DNA of 64,000 bases from Gemmatimonadota bacterium (GCA_040388625.1 JAZKBK010000005.1:347478-411477), one strand, 5' to 3'; counted from the stretch's first letter, positions 1 to 9,343 are shown. The notes: generated from the letters alone by a model not told the origin. Numbers and translations: made by a program.

Positions 1-2
1 TT

Positions 3-1157
3 CAGCCGGTGCTCAATGACACGGTGCAGAATTCGGGTCGGGAGGCATATGCTGCCAGCCATCCGAACGAAGCCAACGCACGCGGTGGACGCGGCGGATT
101 CGGCGGCGGTGGTCTCAACATCACGGTAACGCCGCAGGTCGCGAGCGCACTGCTTGGAAAATCAGTAGAGAGCGCCGCCCGCGGTGATGCGGGACCGTCC
201 GCAACGATCGACATTCGCGTGAAGACTGCCGCTGCGCCGACGCGCAGTGTCGTCGCCATTTTGCCTGGCACGGATCCCAAGCTGAGCAAGCAGTACATCG
301 TGATCGGCGCGCACGCGGATCACATCGGCGTTTCGGGCGTGCGTCCGGTCGTCGAGCACGATTCACTCAAGGCGTACAATGAAGTGGCGCGCGTGGAAGG
401 CGCCGACACTCGCAACGCGCCCGAGCCTACGGCAGAGCAGTGGGTGCGGATCAACGCGATCAAGGATTCGTTGCGGAAGATCTATACGCCGCGGCTCGAC
501 TCGATCAGCAATGGCGCGGATGACGACGGCTCCGGCTCTGTGTCGATCCTCGAAATCGCGCAGGCCTTTGCACAGGGACCGATCAAGCCGAAGCGGTCGT
601 TGATCTTCATCTGGCAGATGGGTGAGGAGAAGGGACTCTGGGGCTCGGAGTGGTTCACGAATCATCCGACGGTTCCGCGCGATTCGATCGTGGCGGATCT
701 GAACCTCGACATGGTAGGACGCGGTGCAGCGACCGACATCACTGGCAAGAACAAGGCTGGCGAGGAGCTCAAGGGCGCGAGCAATTATCTGCAGCTCGTC
801 GGATCCCGCCGTCTGTCAACGGAGCTTGGCGATATCGCCGAGAGTGTGAACAGCAGTCAGCCGGTTCCGTTCTCGTTCGATTATTCGATGGATGCGAACG
901 GACATCCGCAGAACATCTATTGCCGCAGCGATCACGCCAACTACGCGCGGTACGGCATCCCGGTAATCTTCTTCACGACGGGCGGCCACGCAGATTACCA
1001 CCAGGTGACGGACGAGCCGCAGTACATCCAGTACGAGCACATGGCTCGCGTCGACAAGCTGGTGTTCGACATCGCGACCAAAGTTGCGGATCTGGATCAC
1101 CGCGTAGTTGTCGACAAGGCGAAGCCGGACAGTCCGTTCGCGCGGTGCCAGCAGTAG
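3..1157 (+). CDS. M28 family zinc aminopeptidase, 3' part
   Basis: C-terminal 384 residues of a secreted or periplasmic M28 metallopeptidase; the frame is open at the window edge, so the real start and any signal peptide lie upstream. The two-zinc ligand set is visible in order: His in GAHADH, Asp in NGADDDGSGS, the Glu pair in WQMGEEKGLWGS, Asp in LNLDMVGR and His in GHADYHQVTDE. The zinc core is interrupted between the first His and the Asp by a charged insert of about 50 residues. M28 enzymes remove N-terminal amino acids from peptides. A glycine-rich stretch (GGRGGFGGGG) near the visible start is probably a linker. A strong terminator follows the stop. Substrate specificity cannot be read from the sequence. 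Confidence 0.9.
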   Translation, partial: QPVLNDTVQNSGREAYAASHPNEANARGGRGGFGGGGLNITVTPQVASALLGKSVESAARGDAGPSATIDIRVKTAAAPTRSVVAILPGTDPKLSKQYIVIGAHADHIGVSGVRPVVEHDSLKAYNEVARVEGADTRNAPEPTAEQWVRINAIKDSLRKIYTPRLDSISNGADDDGSGSVSILEIAQAFAQGPIKPKRSLIFIWQMGEEKGLWGSEWFTNHPTVPRDSIVADLNLDMVGRGAATDITGKNKAGEELKGASNYLQLVGSRRLSTELGDIAESVNSSQPVPFSFDYSMDANGHPQNIYCRSDHANYARYGIPVIFFTTGGHADYHQVTDEPQYIQYEHMARVDKLVFDIATKVADLDHRVVVDKAKPDSPFARCQQ

Positions 1158-1191
1158 AGGTTTCGGTCAGACGCTAAGGATCCGTAGAAGC

Positions 1192-1230
1192 ACAGCTCCG
1201 GTGCCGACATGTCGGCACCGGAGCTGTTTT
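1192..1230 (+). terminator. Rho-independent terminator after the M28 gene
   Basis: A perfect 36-base palindrome (18-base arms reading ACAGCTCCGGTGCCGACA and its complement) runs directly into a short T run, 34 bases after the stop codon. This is the classic intrinsic terminator form. The symmetry is unusually complete, with no separate loop, so a cruciform or an operator is a less likely alternative. Confidence 0.8.
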
Positions 1231-1299
1231 GCATGAGCGCTTTGGTCGGGCATCTCATGGATGTTGCTGCACGAGCGCGCTCGAGCGTAGGTTACAGGT

Positions 1300-1794
1300 A
1301 TGAAACTGACCGCAGGCGCTCTGGCGCCGGACTTCGAGCTCGAAAGTACCGCGGGCACCGTGTCACTCGCCGGACTGCGTGGTTCGCGAGTGGTACTCTA
1401 TTTCTATCCAAAGGATGACACGCCCGGTTGCACGCGCGAGGCATGCTCGTTCCGCGACAGCATGAGCCGGCTCCAGGGTCACGGCGCCACGATACTCGGC
1501 GTCTCCAGAGACTCGATGGATTCGCACCGCCGCTTTCGCGAGAAGTACGGCCTTCCGTTCGCACTCGCGTCGGACCCCGACAACACTGTGGCGAAGGCCT
1601 ACGGAGCCTTCGGAAAGAAGATGATGTACGGCAAGGAGGTCACGGGGACCATCCGCTCCACGTTCCTCATCGATCCGCAGGGACGCATCGAGCGAGTGTG
1701 GTCACCGGTGAAAGTTGACGGGCACGTAGATCAGATACTTGCTGCATTCGATGAAACTCATCCATCGGCGAGTGGAAAGAAGACGATACAGTGA
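1300..1794 (+). CDS. bcp: Thioredoxin-dependent peroxiredoxin, BCP/PrxQ type
   Basis: A 164-residue cytoplasmic AhpC/TSA-fold thiol peroxidase that reduces hydrogen peroxide and organic hydroperoxides with electrons from thioredoxin. The signature DDTPGCTREACSF carries the peroxidatic Cys (about residue 46) and, five residues on, the resolving Cys typical of atypical two-cysteine PrxQ proteins. FYPKDDTPGC and the later TFLIDP are conserved family blocks. Length matches the usual 150-165 residues. The ATG at 1300 is placed just before KLTAGALAPDFELES, the normal N-terminus. It is flanked by its own spacer on both sides and looks monocistronic. Confidence 0.95.
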   Translation: MKLTAGALAPDFELESTAGTVSLAGLRGSRVVLYFYPKDDTPGCTREACSFRDSMSRLQGHGATILGVSRDSMDSHRRFREKYGLPFALASDPDNTVAKAYGAFGKKMMYGKEVTGTIRSTFLIDPQGRIERVWSPVKVDGHVDQILAAFDETHPSASGKKTIQ

Positions 1795-1868
1795 AGCTCA
1801 GTCTCACCCCGTGCGCGGCGTCGCCTTCAACGCTCGGCAGCGGCCGCACGGTGGACTGAGCAGGACCG

Positions 1869-2417
1869 CTACGGAGCTGGTAGTGTCTGCGGCGTTCCGC
1901 TGCTCGAGTGGCGGCCCCGAATCGTGTCGACGTGTATACGGAGAAGTTGTACGCGCTGAGGCATCGGATCGTCGGCGGTGAGTATCTGCGGGACGGCCGT
2001 TCTCAACAGGTGCACCGCGGTCTCGAATCGAAACCAGTCGGCTGATTGCATGTCCGGGGAAAGGAACTCGACCGCTCCCACGACTTCCACGGAACGCCAA
2101 TCATAGACGCTCTCGGCTTCATGCACCTCGAACGCTGCCCACGGATGATGCCTGGCCATTATGAGATCTTCGCCAAGTTCCGTGCGTATGTATATCCATC
2201 CCGCGGAATAGATGTAGTTGCACAATTTCAGCCGCACGAGGTCATGGAAACTGATTCCAACATGACCCACATGATGCCGACCGAGCAACTCGAGCGCCTC
2301 GTCGTTCGACAGCTCTCGCAGATCCACGTGCAACTTGGCTCGACTCGGTGTTGCGGCAACGCTATCGCCACTGCCGGATGCAGCGTTCTGTGATGGATTG
2401 TGCGTGGATCCGATCAT
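1869..2417 (-). CDS. Pyridoxamine 5'-phosphate oxidase-like FMN-binding protein
   Basis: 182-residue split-barrel flavoprotein-like protein of the Pyridox_ox_2 type. The block LGRHHVGHVGISFHDLVRLKLCNYIYSAG matches the 'short side-chain FMN-binding' fold, and DLIMARHHPWAAFEVHEAES with DWRSVEVVG follows the family order. Such proteins bind FMN or F420 and act as small-molecule oxidoreductases; the true substrate is unknown. The start at 2417 was preferred over an upstream in-frame ATG because a clear AGGAGA ribosome-binding site lies 6-11 bases ahead of it. The first 30 residues are Ser/Ala-rich and probably disordered. Transcribed divergently from the ChaN-like gene. Confidence 0.75.
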   Translation of the reverse strand: MIGSTHNPSQNAASGSGDSVAATPSRAKLHVDLRELSNDEALELLGRHHVGHVGISFHDLVRLKLCNYIYSAGWIYIRTELGEDLIMARHHPWAAFEVHEAESVYDWRSVEVVGAVEFLSPDMQSADWFRFETAVHLLRTAVPQILTADDPMPQRVQLLRIHVDTIRGRHSSSGTPQTLPAP

Positions 2418-2690
2418 CGTGGCTTCTCCTGTGTAAATTGGTCGCCGGCTTGGTGGTATCCGATTCCACACTGCTGGATTCGTGCCGTTCACAAGTGGGT
2501 TGCAAGAGCTGAAGTAAAATATGCCGAGCCCCATTTGTTTCCTTGCATGACACCTTTGGGCAATAGCCGGGAGCTCCGGTCGCTCAGGGCAACGCTCGAC
2601 CTCCGACTATGGCGCGGTCGACGCGCTATACCGATATTCCTGATTGGCACGCCGGTGATTCTCAACTTCCGCGACTACGACCATACCGAG

Positions 2691-3728
2691 ATGCAAGCTT
2701 TCTATTCGTTGGAGAAACATCATCGCGCATTCGTCAATGTGCGATCCGTCATTGTGGCGACTCTGGCATTCGCGCTGGCGGCGTGTGCATCGGCTGGAAG
2801 TCGCGTCACGCCAGTAACATCACCAGCAACACCGTCCGTAACATCATCTGCACCACCCTCTGCGGCATCGATCAGGGTGACGACGCCGGGCTATCGGATA
2901 GTCTCACCCGCTGCGCGCGGCGACGTGACGATGCCGCAGATGCTCGATCGGCTGTCGCGCTCCGACGTCGTGTTCTTCGGCGAGCAGCATGATGATCCGG
3001 AAACGCACCGCTCCGAAGCGGAGGTGCTCGACGCGATCGGCCGCCTCGGACGACCGGTCGTGCTTTCACTCGAAATGTTCGAGCGCGATGTTCAGCCGGT
3101 GATCGACAATTATCTCGCTGGTCGCATCAGCGAGGCTGAATTTCTCGCACGCAGTCGGCCGTGGGCGAACTACGCCCCGGCTTACCGGCCGCTGGTGGAG
3201 CTGGCTCGTACGCGTCACTGGCCTGTCGTCGCCGCGAACGTGCCGCGCCCGCTCGCATCGGCTGTGGGACGAAAGGGGATGGCCGCGCTCGACAGCCTCA
3301 CACCAGGCGAGCGGTTGACAGCGGCACGCGAGAATGTCTGCCCGATGGACGACTATCATGCGCGCTTCATGGATGAGATGCACGGGCATTCCACCGGCTC
3401 GGGTGGCGCGACCGAGCCCGGCGATTCACTTCCAACCGCGATGGCCGAGCGTTTCTACGTGGCGCAGTGCGTGAAGGACGAGACGATGGCCGAGTCGATC
3501 GTGAAAGCGAAGCGCGCGGCGCCGCGCGATGCGATAGTCGTTCATTTCGACGGCGCCTTTCACAGCGATTACGCGCAGGGCACGGTGGAGCGCGTGAAGC
3601 GGCGCGAGCCGTCGTGGAACCTTGTGGTGATCAGTGCCGTCCCCGTCGCCGACCCATGGGTGGCGCCGATCGCGCCGGAGAGCGGCGTCGCGGATTTCGT
3701 CATCTTTACGAAGCGGCCCTCGCACTAG
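2691..3728 (+). CDS. ChaN-family heme-binding lipoprotein
   Basis: 345 residues with a lipoprotein signal (hydrophobic run ending LAFALAAC, lipobox Cys about residue 31) and a ChaN/DUF399 domain. Family hallmarks are VVFFGEQHDDPETH, LSLEMFERDVQPVIDNYL, and late DAIVVHFDGAFHSDYAQGT. ChaN proteins are membrane-anchored, bind heme and are linked to iron uptake in other bacteria. The mature N-terminus has a Ser/Thr/Pro/Ala linker of about 35 residues. A GTG at 2739, immediately before RSVIVATLAFALAAC, would give a more compact signal peptide and is a serious alternative start. Neither candidate has a strong ribosome-binding site. Confidence 0.8.
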   Translation: MQAFYSLEKHHRAFVNVRSVIVATLAFALAACASAGSRVTPVTSPATPSVTSSAPPSAASIRVTTPGYRIVSPAARGDVTMPQMLDRLSRSDVVFFGEQHDDPETHRSEAEVLDAIGRLGRPVVLSLEMFERDVQPVIDNYLAGRISEAEFLARSRPWANYAPAYRPLVELARTRHWPVVAANVPRPLASAVGRKGMAALDSLTPGERLTAARENVCPMDDYHARFMDEMHGHSTGSGGATEPGDSLPTAMAERFYVAQCVKDETMAESIVKAKRAAPRDAIVVHFDGAFHSDYAQGTVERVKRREPSWNLVVISAVPVADPWVAPIAPESGVADFVIFTKRPSH

Positions 3729-3782
3729 GCCCAATCACCACGCCGATACACGGCCGAACGCTCAGGCCCGGTGACGCATCGC

Positions 3783-5378
3783 TCAGCGCCGCTGCGATGC
3801 CTCCCAGCTCCGCGGCGGCACGCGGCACGACGGAACGCGCATCGGCTGATTGGTGCGCTGATCGATCGGCGGCACTCGGCGGGTGCGCGAGACGAAAGTT
3901 GGATCTTCCGACGCTTCGTACGCGAACAGCGCGACGAGCGTTGCGTTCCGCTTCACGTTGTCGAAGTTGATCTTGTCGTAGGTGTCGCGATTGGTGTGCC
4001 ACGTGTAGTCTGTGTACGACCAGTCGGACGACGTCAGAAAGAATCCAGGTGCGCCGTAGCAGTCGAACGCGTCGCTGTCGGTGCTCTCGTTGTGTGCGAC
4101 TCCCGGGAACATGAGCGAGACGTTGCGCGTCATGTCCGCCGGCATGCGCGACATCCAGCGCGCGAGCGACGGCGTGGCGTCGATGAATCCGTTCGTCTGA
4201 ACGCTGTCGATCTCGCCGGTGCCGTTGTCCTGATTGAAGAGTGCCTGCAGCCCTTTCAGAACTTCCGGATGATCGGCGGCGAATGCCGATGAGCCGATCT
4301 CGCCCTCCTCCTCGCCGCTCCAGTGACCGACGAGTATCGTGCGCTTTGGATGCGGGTACGCTGTCTTGAGAATGCGCATCGCCTCGAGCATCGTGATCGT
4401 GCCGGTGCCGTTGTCGGTTCCACCACTACCGGAGTCCCATGAATCGAGGTGCGCCGAGAGCATGACGTATTCGTCTGGCTTCTCGGTGCCCTTGATCTCC
4501 GCAATCGTGTTGAACACCGGCGATTCAGTTGGTGCGAGCTTGGCGTTGGCTATTGCATGGACGCGCGGAGTCTGTCCGTTCGACGCAAGTCTGGCCAGCA
4601 GAGAGTAGTCCTCGCACGACACGTCGAACGACGGAACGTCCGCGGCGCGCGACGATTGAATCTTGTCGACGCCCCAGCCGCGCGACCAGCCATTCGAGAG
4701 GACGCCGGCAACACCAGCACGCGCGAGCAACGCGGGAAGTGTGCGACCATCTACATGCGCCGCGGTGAATCTCGCACGCCATTCCGTGGCCGCACTGTCA
4801 CGCTGAAACACCGCGTGCTGGTACGTCGCCGAATCGGCCCAGCTGCGGATGTCGGCGTCGGGACGACACGTTACTTGCGGCTCGCTGATCAGCACCAGCT
4901 TGCCCTTGATCGTGCCAAGCCAGCGTGCGAAGCCTGCACTGTCGATGATCTGGCTCGCGGTTGGAATAATGACGACGTCGGCCGTCACTCCCGCGGCGGG
5001 GGTGGCTGCGCTCCACGCGTGCATCGTCGCTTCGAGGACCCGATATCGCGGCGACACCAGCTCGAGCGTGCTCTTGCCGCGGGTCCAGTCGCGCCAGGTG
5101 CCGTACTTCTCGTTCCGGGCGTCGATGCCCCACGACTTGTACGTCTTGAGCAACCAGTCGTTGGCCGCGCGGTTCGCCGCCGAGCCTGTGAGCCGCGGCC
5201 CGATGGAGTCCATGAGCGGTTGTGCGAGGCGCTCGAGCTGGGAGTGGTGCATCCCTTCGTCGTAGATCTTCTGGACGACGGGATCGCCCGAGGGGTTATC
5301 CTGCGCGCGGACGGGGGCCGCACCTATGAGAGTAGCCGCGACGGCGGCGACGGTTGCAACGAGGAGGTGTGATCGCAT
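3783..5378 (-). CDS. Secreted M28 aminopeptidase with PA-like insert
   Basis: 531-residue exported metallopeptidase. The signal peptide is MRSHLLVATVAAVAATLIGAA with cleavage near VRAQ, which is why this start was chosen over one 87 bases upstream. Residues about 130-290 look like a protease-associated domain. The M28 catalytic domain follows, with His and Asp in LSAHLDSWDSGSGGTDNGTG, Glu pair in WSGEEEGEIGSS, Asp in FNQDNGTGEID and His in YTWHTNRDTYD. It probably removes amino acids from extracellular or periplasmic peptides, glutamate carboxypeptidase-like in layout. It lies 115 bases downstream of the nitrite reductase gene on the same strand, so read-through is possible. Confidence 0.9.
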   Translation of the reverse strand: MRSHLLVATVAAVAATLIGAAPVRAQDNPSGDPVVQKIYDEGMHHSQLERLAQPLMDSIGPRLTGSAANRAANDWLLKTYKSWGIDARNEKYGTWRDWTRGKSTLELVSPRYRVLEATMHAWSAATPAAGVTADVVIIPTASQIIDSAGFARWLGTIKGKLVLISEPQVTCRPDADIRSWADSATYQHAVFQRDSAATEWRARFTAAHVDGRTLPALLARAGVAGVLSNGWSRGWGVDKIQSSRAADVPSFDVSCEDYSLLARLASNGQTPRVHAIANAKLAPTESPVFNTIAEIKGTEKPDEYVMLSAHLDSWDSGSGGTDNGTGTITMLEAMRILKTAYPHPKRTILVGHWSGEEEGEIGSSAFAADHPEVLKGLQALFNQDNGTGEIDSVQTNGFIDATPSLARWMSRMPADMTRNVSLMFPGVAHNESTDSDAFDCYGAPGFFLTSSDWSYTDYTWHTNRDTYDKINFDNVKRNATLVALFAYEASEDPTFVSRTRRVPPIDQRTNQPMRVPSCRVPPRSWEASQRR

Positions 5379-5493
5379 GGACCAATGGTACTTCCCCGAA
5401 CGAGGTGATCGCCAGTCCGGTCGATCCATCCGTCCGTCGCGCCCATAATTGGGCTCGTTCACCACTGGCCGCGCGAACCCGGGTGCGGCGATC

Positions 5494-7491
5494 TCACGGC
5501 TTTCTTCGCGCCTTCACTTCGCTCGCCGTAATCTTCCTGCTGTTGTTTCCCCACGATGATCGCTCGTGATTGATGATGTCTGCGATCTGTGTGTTGTTCA
5601 ATAGACCGCTGAATGGGGGCATCGCGCCTGGATAAACTGTACCGCCGATGTTCTGCCCCTGAAGTCCGTGCAACACCACGTCGATTTGCTTGGCCGGATC
5701 GGCGTCCAGCACGACGAGATTTCCCTTGAGCGGCGGGTATGCACCCGGTATCCCCATGCCGGTAGTCTGATGGCACGCGGAGCACGTGGTTGCGAAAGCC
5801 GCGGCGCCTCGCGCTGGATCGTAACTATACGGGCCGGGCGGCTCTGGAGGCGCCGCGCTCGCGACGGCCGTCGTTGTGTCGAGTGCCGGCGTCGCGGCGA
5901 CGGGAGCCGCGACTCGCGACGAGCCAACCGGGCGAACCTCGATGACGCCGAGCGCGCCGACCATCAAGTGCGCCATGTCGTGATCGACGAAGGCGTACTT
6001 GCCAGGCTTGGGAATCACCAAATCGAATACGGCCCCCGCACCGGGCCCGACGGTGTACGTGGAGACGCCGCTCAGCGCATGCGACGCATCCCCATCGGGA
6101 TAGACCTTGTCGAACATGGAACCGATGACGTGAAACGAAGTCCACAGGTTCGGGCCGCCGTCGATGAGGTAGATGCGAATGCGATCGCCCGCGATGGCGA
6201 CGAGTGGACGGTCACGGTACTGGAACGCGACGCCGTTGAAGACCACTTCGTCGGGGCGCTCGGCCAGCATCCGGTCGTAGTTCGCGGTCATGAGATGTCC
6301 GGATGCCTGCTGCGTGTACCACTCGCTCTGCAGGATCACGAAACTTTCGTTCGCAGGTGGAAGCGGGGTCGCCGGATCCACGATCAGTGCACCGTACATT
6401 CCGTTCCCGACGTGCAACAGAATGGGCTGCGTCTCGCAGTGGTAGATGAACGCGCCAGCCACGTTCGCAACAAATGAAAACTTGAGCGACTTGTTCGGCT
6501 CGATGTCGATGTAATTGAGATTCGGTTCTGTCTCGGCGGCATGAAAGTCGATGGAATGCTTCATGTTGCCGTGATTGGTGAGCGTCACGTTTACCGTCTG
6601 TCCCTGGCGCACGTGAATGATCGGACCCGGGACGGTGCCGTTGTACGTCCACGCCTGATACTCGACTCCGTTCGCGATGGTAACCGATTCGTCCGTGACG
6701 ACAAGATGCAGATCGACGCTGTTGCCGGTGCCGAGAAGCGGCGGCAGGTGTGCATCGCGAGCCTTCGCGATCGGCGCCTGAGAAGCGAGCGAGAGGGGCG
6801 ACACCGCGGCAGCTGCTGCGCCAGGCGATGGCGACCTCACGTTGAACGCGCTGTGCAGGCCGCCGATCAGCATCACGAGCAGAGCGAGAACGCCGAGCAT
6901 GGCAAAGATCTGGATGCGCCATGGAAGACGCTCGGGTTCGGACGCGAGCGTATCCGCCGTGCCCCACTCCGCGAACCGCCGCCAGCGCGGCCACCGATTC
7001 TCGATGTGATAGTCCAGACTGTAAGGGCTGCGCCCCCCGCGGCTGTTGATGGCGATGAGTGCGACGAAGATCAGCACGTAACTGATCGCAGTGCCCATGT
7101 TCGTCGCACCGACCGTGTACGGACCGCCGAACCCCTCAGCGGTGCTCCAGATCAGTAGACTGAACAGGCCGCCCACGATGTAGAGGATCTTGCGCGCGAA
7201 GCCCGTGAGCAACGCCACGGCGATCGCGGTTTCAATGATGCGCGTGAGCCATGTGAAGAGAAGGGCGTGCGGCGTGACCAGCGCGATCCACATCGAGAAC
7301 CAGCCTGCCAGCCAGGCGGGCTGCCCCTGTGCGGCGTTGTGCAGATAGCCTACATAGTGAACCGCGAATTCCGGTGACCACGTCAGCGCCGCGCCAACCG
7401 CCCATACGACACCGAAGGCTACACGCAGCCCTGCGGCTGCAACAGCCGGCCAGGTCCTGTGCGTGTCTACGTCAAGTTGCGTTTGTGACAT
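5494..7491 (-). CDS. nirK: Copper nitrite reductase with N-terminal membrane module and C-terminal cytochrome c
   Basis: 665-residue fusion in three parts. Residues 1-215 hold five or six membrane helices resembling a DoxX/TQO-type domain. Residues about 250-525 are two cupredoxin domains of the NirK type: type 1 copper ligands H312, C352, H360, M365; type 2 ligands H317, H351, H504; catalytic Asp315 and His454 are both kept. A Pro/Ala linker leads to a class I cytochrome c with CSACH at 570-574 and a likely axial Met at 624 (GAMPPF). It should reduce nitrite to NO outside the membrane, taking electrons through its own heme and perhaps directly from the quinone side. The start has GGAG 11 bases upstream and a TGTGA-N6-TCACA palindrome over the ATG. 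Confidence 0.85.
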   Translation of the reverse strand: MSQTQLDVDTHRTWPAVAAAGLRVAFGVVWAVGAALTWSPEFAVHYVGYLHNAAQGQPAWLAGWFSMWIALVTPHALLFTWLTRIIETAIAVALLTGFARKILYIVGGLFSLLIWSTAEGFGGPYTVGATNMGTAISYVLIFVALIAINSRGGRSPYSLDYHIENRWPRWRRFAEWGTADTLASEPERLPWRIQIFAMLGVLALLVMLIGGLHSAFNVRSPSPGAAAAAVSPLSLASQAPIAKARDAHLPPLLGTGNSVDLHLVVTDESVTIANGVEYQAWTYNGTVPGPIIHVRQGQTVNVTLTNHGNMKHSIDFHAAETEPNLNYIDIEPNKSLKFSFVANVAGAFIYHCETQPILLHVGNGMYGALIVDPATPLPPANESFVILQSEWYTQQASGHLMTANYDRMLAERPDEVVFNGVAFQYRDRPLVAIAGDRIRIYLIDGGPNLWTSFHVIGSMFDKVYPDGDASHALSGVSTYTVGPGAGAVFDLVIPKPGKYAFVDHDMAHLMVGALGVIEVRPVGSSRVAAPVAATPALDTTTAVASAAPPEPPGPYSYDPARGAAAFATTCSACHQTTGMGIPGAYPPLKGNLVVLDADPAKQIDVVLHGLQGQNIGGTVYPGAMPPFSGLLNNTQIADIINHERSSWGNNSRKITASEVKARRKP

Positions 7492-7499
7492 CTGTCACA
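7484..7499. promoter_or_regulatory. CRP-like palindrome overlapping the nirK start codon
   Basis: The 16-base sequence TGTGACATCTGTCACA is a perfect inverted repeat with half sites TGTGA and TCACA spaced by six bases, the form bound by CRP-type regulators. It covers the ATG of the nitrite reductase gene, so a bound regulator would be expected to block transcription or elongation unless the promoter lies far upstream. No CRP/FNR gene is visible in the window. Confidence 0.5.
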
Positions 7500-7655
7500 C
7501 ACTCCGTGGTACTCAGGCCGCCAACAGGGTCGCCTGCGCCGGTAACCGGTGCGCGCGATCGTATGTTATTAAAGTACAGATAATCCTGCGGCTTCGTTGC
7601 TGCTGGAGCGGCTGGCGCTTCGCGCCCACCCAAGCCCGCTCGGCACCCCTTCGTA

Positions 7656-7684
7656 TTGACCCACTCTCCCGGCGCGTCCATAAT
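7656..7684 (+). promoter_or_regulatory. Sigma-70-type promoter of the S10 peptidase gene
   Basis: TTGACC at 7656-7661 and CATAAT at 7679-7684 are separated by exactly 17 bases and stand 34 bases ahead of the ATG at 7718, which has a GAGGA ribosome-binding site. This is a close match to the housekeeping consensus. A similar CATAATTGG block near 5443-5451 lacks a partner −35 box in that orientation. Confidence 0.6.
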
Positions 7685-7717
7685 TGGCCTCGTTCATCAC
7701 CAACGAGGAAGCAAGGC

Positions 7718-9316
7718 ATGAGTGCAACACGAATGGCGATCGGCGCCCTGGCGGCTCTGGTCGTCACGGTACCGGCAGGCGCACAGCAGCGGGGACGGGG
7801 ACGTCCCGGCAACTCGACGACGACGGATACAACGACGTCGGACACGACAATCTCCCAGACTACGCCTCGGGGCGTGGTCCAGTCCGCGCAGACGATTACG
7901 CGGACCACGACAGCCATGCCCTACAAGCCGATGCCGGCGATTGACACTACCGTTGTCACCCAACACACGGCGACCATCGGGGGTCAGCAGATCCACTATA
8001 CGGCGACCACCGGCACCTACGTGGTTCGCGACGACTCCGGCGCGCCGAAGGCGACCTTCTTCTTTGTGGCGTACACGAAGAACGGTGTGCCGGACGTCGC
8101 GCGTCGTCCGATCGCCTTCGTATATAACGGCGGACCCGGCTCGGCGTCGCTGTTCACGCACATGGGGATGGGCCCGAAGAAGGTGGTGTTGACGCCCGAC
8201 GGGCACGGCATGCCGGCGCCGTACCGCATCACCGACAACTCCGACTCGTTTCTCGACGCGACCGATCTCGTGTTCGTCGATGCGATCTCGACGGGGTACA
8301 GCCGCCCAGCACCGGGCCAGAAGCCGGCGCAATTCTACGGTGTCGTCGAGGATGCGACGTGGTTCTCCGACTTCATCTATCAGTACGTAACGCGCAACGA
8401 GCGGTGGAATTCACCCAAGTTCCTGATTGGCGAGAGCTACGGCACCACGCGCTCCGCCGAGCTGTCGGGCGTGCTGTTGAAGCGTCACGAGATGTACCTG
8501 AATGGAATCGTGCTGCTTTCATCGGTCGCCTTTGCGCAGTGGGGCGATGACGACCGCACCGAGTTCTTCCTGCCCGGCTACGTCACGACGGCATGGTATC
8601 ACCATCTCCTGGCGCCGGATCTTCAGCAGCAATCGCTCGAGCAGATTGCGCAGCTGGGGCGCACGTTCGCGCACGGGGAATACGCGCAGGCGCTCGAGAA
8701 GGGTGACGAAATCACTCCCGCCGAATACCAGAAGGTAGTGAGCGACATGGCTCGCCTCACCGCGCTGTCGCCGACGTACATCGAGCAGTCCAATCTGCGC
8801 GTGAGTCCGCAGCGCTGGTTCACCGAGCTGCTCCGCAACAAGCGCGAAGTCCTCGGCCGCCTGGATTCACGATTCACCGGCTACAACCGCGACGCCGCCG
8901 GCGAGCGGGCAGAGTACGATCCGAGCGAAGCATCGTACGAAGGCGCCTTCACGGCAACGTTCATGGATTACGTGCGGCGTGATCTCCACTGGAAGAGCAA
9001 CGCCTTCTACACGGTGACGGCGAATGTCCGGCCGTGGGACCGGTCAGCGCAAGCGCAGGTGGCCGAGACCCTTCGTAGCGCGATGACGCAGGAAACATCG
9101 CTCAAGGTGCGCGTGCTGGCCGGTTACTACGATTTCGCTACACCGTTCAACGGAATCGAAGAGACCGTATCGCACATGCAGCTGGAACCGTCGATTCGCA
9201 AGAATATCGGATTCGACTACTTCCCGACCGGACACATGGTGTACATCGATCAGCAGGCGAACGACAAACTGCATCACGACGTCGATGCATTCATCAACTC
9301 GAGCTACGAGCATTGA
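7718..9316 (+). CDS. Secreted S10-family serine carboxypeptidase
   Basis: 532-residue exported alpha/beta-hydrolase peptidase. The signal peptide is MSATRMAIGALAALVVTVPAGA, followed by a Thr-rich low-complexity segment (residues about 32-70). The S10 hallmarks are FVYNGGPGSAS (oxyanion region), the nucleophile Ser in LIGESYGTTRS, Asp in GYYDFATPF and His in PTGHMVY. These enzymes trim C-terminal residues from peptides at acidic to neutral pH. The start at 7718 gives a proper signal peptide and a good ribosome-binding site, whereas an upstream extension of the frame does not. A bidirectional terminator separates it from convergent msrA. Confidence 0.9.
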   Translation: MSATRMAIGALAALVVTVPAGAQQRGRGRPGNSTTTDTTTSDTTISQTTPRGVVQSAQTITRTTTAMPYKPMPAIDTTVVTQHTATIGGQQIHYTATTGTYVVRDDSGAPKATFFFVAYTKNGVPDVARRPIAFVYNGGPGSASLFTHMGMGPKKVVLTPDGHGMPAPYRITDNSDSFLDATDLVFVDAISTGYSRPAPGQKPAQFYGVVEDATWFSDFIYQYVTRNERWNSPKFLIGESYGTTRSAELSGVLLKRHEMYLNGIVLLSSVAFAQWGDDDRTEFFLPGYVTTAWYHHLLAPDLQQQSLEQIAQLGRTFAHGEYAQALEKGDEITPAEYQKVVSDMARLTALSPTYIEQSNLRVSPQRWFTELLRNKREVLGRLDSRFTGYNRDAAGERAEYDPSEASYEGAFTATFMDYVRRDLHWKSNAFYTVTANVRPWDRSAQAQVAETLRSAMTQETSLKVRVLAGYYDFATPFNGIEETVSHMQLEPSIRKNIGFDYFPTGHMVYIDQQANDKLHHDVDAFINSSYEH

Positions 9317-9343
9317 TCCGTAGCGTGCAGTGACAGTGTTGTT

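Noticed and set aside
5438-5465. CATAATTGGGCTCGTTCACCA resembling the S10 promoter region
   Set aside because: It lacks a −35 box at the right distance in the plus direction and no plus-strand gene follows; the similarity is probably a shared fragment or chance.
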